Origin: Buchnera aphidicola (Aphis fabae)
Lineage (GTDB): Bacteria > Pseudomonadota > Gammaproteobacteria > Enterobacterales > Enterobacteriaceae
Length of the DNA: 64,000 nucleotides
Direction: 5' to 3'
Assembly (NCBI RefSeq): GCF_009069125.1
Contig: NZ_CP042427.1
Span: forward strand, 124,001 to 188,000
Part shown: one piece after another, positions 59,151-64,000 of the stretch
Numbering within the stretch: the first letter of the stretch is position 1
How the letters are laid out: each line of letters starts with the position of its first letter
Position numbers and translations under genes: made by a program
Notes under the pieces: generated by a model
Seen by the model: the letters and a program-made list of their open reading frames with translations, nothing else
Told to the model about the DNA's origin: nothing
Databases searched by the model: none

Positions 59151-60071
59151 TTAATTAGTACACATAGAAATTAATCGATATGGAACTAATATTTCTTCAG
59201 TATAAATTTTTCCTAATCCAAGAAATACTTTTTTTTCGTTTTCTAAAACACGTACTAAACTATTCTTAATATCAGATTTAAAATTAACTTTCTTTCCTAA
59301 TTTAAACTCAAAAGATTCTTTATTAGAAAGATATACTTTTGGTAAAAAATAAATAGGAGTATCAATAGGCATTAATAAACTATCTAATTTTTTAATATTA
59401 TCTTTGTTTGATAATTCTTTTAAATAAGATATTGTAACTAATTTAGAACAAGAAAGTAATCCTACTTGTATACGACGTAAAAAAACAACATGAGCACCGC
59501 AACCTAATTTTTCTCCTAAATCATCAATAAGTGTTCTGATATATGTTCCTTTTGAGCAGTGTACATTTAATTCAATTAAATTATTTTTTTGCTCAATAAG
59601 GTTCAGTTTATATATTTTAATATGTCGTATATTACGTGGAATATTTAATCCTTGTCTTGCATATCTATATAAAGGAATACCGTTATACTTGATTGCTGAA
59701 TACATTGAAGGTATTTGATTAACTGAACCTGTTAATTCTTTTAAAGCCTTATCTAATTCAATATGTGTAAATGAAATTGTTCTTTTTTTTATAATAATGC
59801 CATCAGAATCAAACGTAGATGTTTTTTCACCTAATTTAGCAATAACATTGTATTTTTTATCAGAGTTATTTAAATAACAAGAAAATTTTGTACTTTCTCC
59901 AAAACAAACTGGCAGCATTCCTGAAGCTAAGGGATCTAAAGTGCCAATATAACCTGCTTTTCTAGCTTTAAAAATACTTTTTACTTGCTGTAATGTGTTA
60001 TTAGAAGAAATGCCTATAGGTTTATCTATTAATAAAAATCCATTAATATCACGTTTTTTATACAAAAACAT
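59151..60071 (-). CDS. truB: tRNA pseudouridine(55) synthase TruB
   Basis: Makes pseudouridine 55 in the T loop of tRNAs. 306 residues (E. coli about 314). GYIGTLDPLASGMLPVCFGE contains the catalytic Asp. CSKGTYIRTLIDDLGEKLG is the second TruB motif, and a C-terminal PUA-like region is present. It follows rbfA by 4 bases. Confidence 0.96.
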   Translation of the reverse strand: MFLYKKRDINGFLLIDKPIGISSNNTLQQVKSIFKARKAGYIGTLDPLASGMLPVCFGESTKFSCYLNNSDKKYNVIAKLGEKTSTFDSDGIIIKKRTISFTHIELDKALKELTGSVNQIPSMYSAIKYNGIPLYRYARQGLNIPRNIRHIKIYKLNLIEQKNNLIELNVHCSKGTYIRTLIDDLGEKLGCGAHVVFLRRIQVGLLSCSKLVTISYLKELSNKDNIKKLDSLLMPIDTPIYFLPKVYLSNKESFEFKLGKKVNFKSDIKNSLVRVLENEKKVFLGLGKIYTEEILVPYRLISMCTN

Positions 60072-60075
60072 TAAA

Positions 60076-60453
60076 CTATCCTTTATTAAATAACGTTTTT
60101 TTCGTCAATTTATTTAATAATAAAGAAATTCTATTACCCTTTATAAAAGAATCGTCATAATAAAAAACAATGTTTGGTATAATTCTCAATTTTAATTTTT
60201 TACATAATAGTTTACGAATATAACCAGATGCTTTATTTAACAAAGTTAATAGTTTTTCTATACTTACATTATTATTTATTTCTAAAAAACTAATAAATAC
60301 TTGAGCATAAGATAAATCTTTAGATACAATAACTTCAGATATTGTAATAATTATTCTAAAACGTGGATCTTTAAGTAAACACTGTATAATAATTGCAATA
60401 TTTTTTTGCAATTCTTGGGCTATTTTAGAAGATCGACTAAATGATTTTTCCAT
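60076..60453 (-). CDS. rbfA: Ribosome-binding factor A
   Basis: KH-fold protein that binds late 30S precursors and is a cold-shock protein in E. coli. 125 residues (E. coli about 133). SRSSKIAQELQKNIAIIIQ and the KH core ITISEVIVSKDLSYAQVFIS are clear; the flexible C-terminal tail is shortened. It lies between infB (60-base gap) and truB. Confidence 0.94.
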   Translation of the reverse strand: MEKSFSRSSKIAQELQKNIAIIIQCLLKDPRFRIIITISEVIVSKDLSYAQVFISFLEINNNVSIEKLLTLLNKASGYIRKLLCKKLKLRIIPNIVFYYDDSFIKGNRISLLLNKLTKKTLFNKG

Positions 60454-60513
60454 GTTTTTATTACCAATATTTTATATGTATTTAAAAACATAAATTTATC
60501 TATAAATGTTAAT

Positions 60514-63120
60514 TTATAATATTCTTTTTACTTCTTTTACTTCAAAAACTTCTATATTATCTCCAATCTTTATATCATTAAAATTTTTTATGCCAATACC
60601 ACATTCCATTCCGTTTCGTATTTCATTTACATCTTCTTTAAAACGACGTAAAGATTCCAATTCACCTTCATAGATTACTATATGATCTCTTAACAAACGA
60701 ATTGGATTATTTTTTTTAATAATACCGTTAATTACCATACATCCTGCAATTAATCCAAATTTAGGTGATTTAAACGTGTTTCTTACTTCTGCCAGACCAA
60801 TAATATTTTGTTTATATTCAGGAGATAAAAGTCCTGTCATAGCAGATTTTACTTCATCAATTAAATCATAAATAACAGAATAATAACGAAGATCTAGACG
60901 TTCTGTCTCAATTATTTTTTTAGCCGAAACATCTGCTCGAACATTGAATCCTAAAATAATAGCATTAGATGCTAATGCTAATGAAGCATCTGTTTCTGTG
61001 ATTCCACCTATACCTAAACCTATGATATTAATTTTTACTTCATTAGTAGATAATTTTAACAAAGCGCCAGAAATAGCTTCTAAAGACCCTTGCACATCAG
61101 ATTTAATAATAACTTTTAATTCTGAACAATTAGACTTTTTAATATTATCAAACATATTTTCTAAACTTGATCTATTTTGATTAGATAATTTCAATTCACG
61201 GGATTTATTTTTTCGATAACATGCAACTTCTTTGGCTTTTTTTTCATCACGAACTACAGTTACTTGATCTCCAGCGAAAGGAACTTTAGATAAACCTAAA
61301 ACTTCTACAGGAATAGAAGGTCCTGCATGTTTTAAAAATTTCCCAGTTTCATTACGTAACGATTTAATCCGACCATATTCTAAACCACATAGTATTACAT
61401 CTCCTTTTTTTAAATTCCCTTTTTGAACTAATACAGTTGCTATTGCTCCTCGACCCTTATCAAGAAAAGATTCGATTACAACACCTTCTGCCATTCCTGT
61501 AGATATTGCTTTAAGTTCTAACATTTCTGCTTGTAATAAGATTGCATTTAATAATGAATCTATACCTTCTCCAGTTTTTGCTGATATAGAAACAAAAATA
61601 TTTTCACCACCCCATTCTTCTGCAACAACATTGTGTTTTGTTAAATCATTTTTGATTTGATTTATATCCGAATCTATTTTGTCTACTTTATTGATAGCTA
61701 CAATAATTGGAACATTAGCTTCTTTTGCGTGTTGAATAGCTTCAATAGTTTGTGGTTTTACTCCATCATCAGCTGCAACTACTAATATAACAATATCAGT
61801 TATTTTTACTCCACGAGAACGCATTCCAGTAAAAGCAGAATGACCTGGAGTATCTAAAAAAGTAATTGACCCTAAATCTGTTTTCACATGATAAGCACCA
61901 ATATTTTGAGTAATACCGCCGGCTTCGTTAAATGCTATTTTTGTAGAACGAATATAATCTAATAATGATGTTTTACCGTGATCTACATGCCCCATAATAG
62001 TCACTACTGGGGATCTTATAATCGAGGTTGAATTACCTAAATCACGATCTTTCATTATTGACTCTTCTAGTTCATTTTCTTTATATAAAATAACTTTATG
62101 ACCCATTTCTTCTGCAATTAACTGTGCAGTATCTTGATCTAGAACATGATTAATTGTTCCTATTATACCCATATTCATCATATTTTTGATAACTTCAGAG
62201 CTTTTTACCGCCATTTTATTAGCTAAATCAGACACTGTAATAGTGCTATTAATAATTACATCTCTATTGATAGAAGATTCGGGTTTTTTAAAAACTTGTT
62301 GTAATAAAATAGATTGATTTTTTTGTTTAATATTTTTTTTATTTTTCGCAATTCGAGTTTCTTCTTTTTTATTTTTTATATTAATATTTTGTTTATTGTT
62401 TTTCTTTTGACGCTGATTTTTCAAATTTCGATTATAATTTCTTTTATTTTTTTCATTTTCATTGTGAATTTCATCATCTCCTATATTTCGAGTATGAAAA
62501 AATGTAGTTAAATGATAATCTTTTGTTTCTTCTTTGAATTTTTTATTTTCTAAATTTTCTTTTGTTGTTTTCTTTACACTGAAAGTATACTTATTTGAAT
62601 CTATATTTTTTTTTAAAACTTTATTTTTTTCATTTTTTTTAAGAATATTAGAACTTTTTAATCGATTTAATTTATTTATAGAATCTTTATTAGATTTATT
62701 CTTGTCTAAAGGATGAATATCTTCTTTAAAAATTTTTTCTTTTATAACCTTTTTTGGAAAAAGTTTTAAAATTTTTTTTTCTTTATTTTGTAGTAATATT
62801 TTGTCTTTTAATAAATTTTGAACTTCTGGTACACTATTTTTAGTGTATGTTCTTTTTTTTCTAATTTCTACTTGAACAGATTTATTTTTACCTCCAGCTA
62901 AAGAAACATTTAAAGTACTACGAGTTTTTCTTTGTAGAATAAAAGTATTTTCAGAAACATTTTGTTTTTTTCTTAGATGTTTTAATAAAAATTTCTTTTC
63001 TGAAACATTAATAAAATCATTTTCATTTTTTAAAATTCCAATTTCGGAAAAGTTTTTTATTAATTCTTGTACTGATATTTTAATTTCATTAGATAACACT
63101 TTTAAACTCATATCAATCAT
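60514..63120 (-). CDS. infB: Translation initiation factor IF-2
   Basis: GTPase that brings initiator fMet-tRNA to the 30S subunit. 868 residues (E. coli 890). The N-terminal domain (1-50, then [20 protein letters not shown]) is recognisable. Residues about 100-290 are a drifted linker dominated by Lys, Asn and Glu. The second conserved IF2 N-domain has [19 protein letters not shown]. The G domain has [13 protein letters not shown] and NKVD, followed by domains II, III and the fMet-tRNA-binding C-terminus. It starts 15 bases after nusA. Confidence 0.97.
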   Translation of the reverse strand: MIDMSLKVLSNEIKISVQELIKNFSEIGILKNENDFINVSEKKFLLKHLRKKQNVSENTFILQRKTRSTLNVSLAGGKNKSVQVEIRKKRTYTKNSVPEVQNLLKDKILLQNKEKKILKLFPKKVIKEKIFKEDIHPLDKNKSNKDSINKLNRLKSSNILKKNEKNKVLKKNIDSNKYTFSVKKTTKENLENKKFKEETKDYHLTTFFHTRNIGDDEIHNENEKNKRNYNRNLKNQRQKKNNKQNINIKNKKEETRIAKNKKNIKQKNQSILLQQVFKKPESSINRDVIINSTITVSDLANKMAVKSSEVIKNMMNMGIIGTINHVLDQDTAQLIAEEMGHKVILYKENELEESIMKDRDLGNSTSIIRSPVVTIMGHVDHGKTSLLDYIRSTKIAFNEAGGITQNIGAYHVKTDLGSITFLDTPGHSAFTGMRSRGVKITDIVILVVAADDGVKPQTIEAIQHAKEANVPIIVAINKVDKIDSDINQIKNDLTKHNVVAEEWGGENIFVSISAKTGEGIDSLLNAILLQAEMLELKAISTGMAEGVVIESFLDKGRGAIATVLVQKGNLKKGDVILCGLEYGRIKSLRNETGKFLKHAGPSIPVEVLGLSKVPFAGDQVTVVRDEKKAKEVACYRKNKSRELKLSNQNRSSLENMFDNIKKSNCSELKVIIKSDVQGSLEAISGALLKLSTNEVKINIIGLGIGGITETDASLALASNAIILGFNVRADVSAKKIIETERLDLRYYSVIYDLIDEVKSAMTGLLSPEYKQNIIGLAEVRNTFKSPKFGLIAGCMVINGIIKKNNPIRLLRDHIVIYEGELESLRRFKEDVNEIRNGMECGIGIKNFNDIKIGDNIEVFEVKEVKRIL

Positions 63121-63135
63121 ACTATTTTCCTATTA

Positions 63136-64000
63136 TTAGACTTTACTATCAAACCAACAAATATTACGAGCAGTCATAATTAATACACCTGCTTCTTTAG
63201 AATTAAGATTTTCAATATCAGTTAAATCATCTACTCCTTGATTCGCTAATTCTTCTAAAGTAAATATATTTTTTTCGGCTAGTTTTAATGCCAATGTTTC
63301 ATTCATCCCTTGTATGTCTAAAAGTTTTTTTTCTATTTGCTTTTTATTTATCATTTTTTTTCGATCTAATTCAATGAGACGTAATCCATTTTTTGCGCAC
63401 TCTCGAACTATTTTTACTTCTTCTGCAGTTAAAAGATTAATTGACAATAATTCATCAATTGGTATATAAGCTAATTCTTCGAGAGAAGAAAAGCCTTCTT
63501 TCACTAAAATTGTAATAATTTTTTCATTAACATTTAAGTATTTTTTAAAAATATTAAAAGCAGCAAATGCTTCCTCTTTATGTTTTATTCGTAAATCTTC
63601 TGTAGTCATCACATTTAATTCCCAACCACTAATTTGAGAAGCTAAACGAACATTTTGACCATTTCTACCAATAGCTTGAGCTAAATTATTTGAATCCACA
63701 GCAATATCCATTGTATGATGATCTTCATCGACTATAATAGACATAACATCTGCAGGGGCCATTGCGTTAATAACAAATTGAGCTGGATTATCATCCCATA
63801 AAATAATATCAATACGTTCTCCACATAATTCACTAGATACTGCCTGTACTCGTGCACCTCGCATTCCTACACATGCACCTACTGGATCAATTCGTTTATC
63901 ATTAGTTTTCACTGCAATTTTAGCACGAGATCCAGGATCACGTGCAGCTGCTTTAATTTCAATAATTTCTTCGCCAATTTCAGGCACTTCTATACGAAAT
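63136..64000 (-). CDS. nusA: Transcription elongation factor NusA, partial (N-terminus outside window)
   Basis: RNA polymerase-associated factor for pausing, termination and antitermination. The C-terminal 287 or so residues are visible, and the frame is open to the right edge. KH1 and KH2 ([38 protein letters not shown]) are nearly identical to E. coli. The two acidic repeats AR1 and AR2 (about 170-283 of the visible part) are present, ending ICWFDSKV. The visible GTG at 63987 is an internal Val codon, not the start. It heads the nusA-infB-rbfA-truB-rpsO-pnp series. Confidence 0.96.
   Translation of the reverse strand, partial: FRIEVPEIGEEIIEIKAAARDPGSRAKIAVKTNDKRIDPVGACVGMRGARVQAVSSELCGERIDIILWDDNPAQFVINAMAPADVMSIIVDEDHHTMDIAVDSNNLAQAIGRNGQNVRLASQISGWELNVMTTEDLRIKHKEEAFAAFNIFKKYLNVNEKIITILVKEGFSSLEELAYIPIDELLSINLLTAEEVKIVRECAKNGLRLIELDRKKMINKKQIEKKLLDIQGMNETLALKLAEKNIFTLEELANQGVDDLTDIENLNSKEAGVLIMTARNICWFDSKV

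Noticed and set aside
62314..62716. Plus-strand open frames opposite infB
   Set aside because: They are Phe/Ile-rich shadows of the Lys/Asn/Glu-rich IF-2 linker, with no ribosome-binding site or family pattern.
1..64000. Insertion sequences, phage genes, CRISPR arrays, toxin-antitoxin or defence systems
   Set aside because: Every sizeable frame belongs to a known housekeeping, envelope or flagellar family, and no direct repeats or transposase motifs were seen.

Overview
The window is a piece of the chromosome of an aphid endosymbiont of the Buchnera aphidicola type. The basis is extreme A+T richness in every gene and especially in the gaps, proteins drifting towards Lys, Asn and Ile, an Escherichia coli-like but thinned gene order, and the combination of a flagellar hook-basal-body cluster with one-copy housekeeping genes. 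No mobile element, prophage, CRISPR array or restriction system is visible. I read 53 protein genes (two cut by the window edges), three tRNA genes and a set of hairpins and promoters.

Layout. 1-8.5 kb: pykA (partial) divergent from zwf, then htpX, cspC, the TerC-family gene yoaE and tsaB. 7.5-9.3 kb: minE-minD-minC on the minus strand. 9.5-12.1 kb: rsmC, tRNA-Cys and tRNA-Leu (minus), tRNA-Ser (plus), ompA. 12.3-36.2 kb is one long block collinear with the E. coli murJ-flg-rne-fab-ptsG region: murJ, pyrC, flgN, flgA, flgBCDEFGHIJK, rne, rluC, rpmF, fabD, fabG, acpP, tmk, holB, ycfH, ptsG, hinT, lpoB. 36.4-49.5 kb: an OmpF/OmpC-type porin, asnS, pncB, pyrD, rlmL, uup, trhO, valS. 49.5-54.2 kb: pepA, argI, pyrB, pyrI, ridA. 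54.2-64 kb: the minus-strand RNA and translation block nusA (partial)-infB-rbfA-truB-rpsO-pnp-deaD.

How the genes work together. pykA, zwf and ptsG carry glucose uptake, glycolysis and pentose phosphate entry. pyrC, pyrD, pyrB and pyrI make pyrimidines, and argI makes citrulline for arginine, which the aphid host lacks. fabD, fabG and acpP are the remains of the fatty acid cluster. rne, pnp and deaD are three interacting parts of the RNA degradosome. RNase E keeps its catalytic half and, in the drifted C-terminal half, recognisable membrane-anchor, enolase-binding and PNPase-binding segments. The flagellar genes build hook and basal body, with flgM and flgL missing and FlgJ cut to its rod-capping domain.

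The most interesting signals are in non-coding DNA. The leader of deaD (56055-56160) holds a GC-richer block that aligns without gaps to the yrbN/deaD leader of enteric bacteria as I remember it, yet stops interrupt both reading frames. The cspC leader can form a long-range helix. A 12-bp perfect hairpin followed by a good sigma-70 promoter separates flgH from flgI. Enteric sequences, lengths and gene orders are quoted from memory; no database search was possible.
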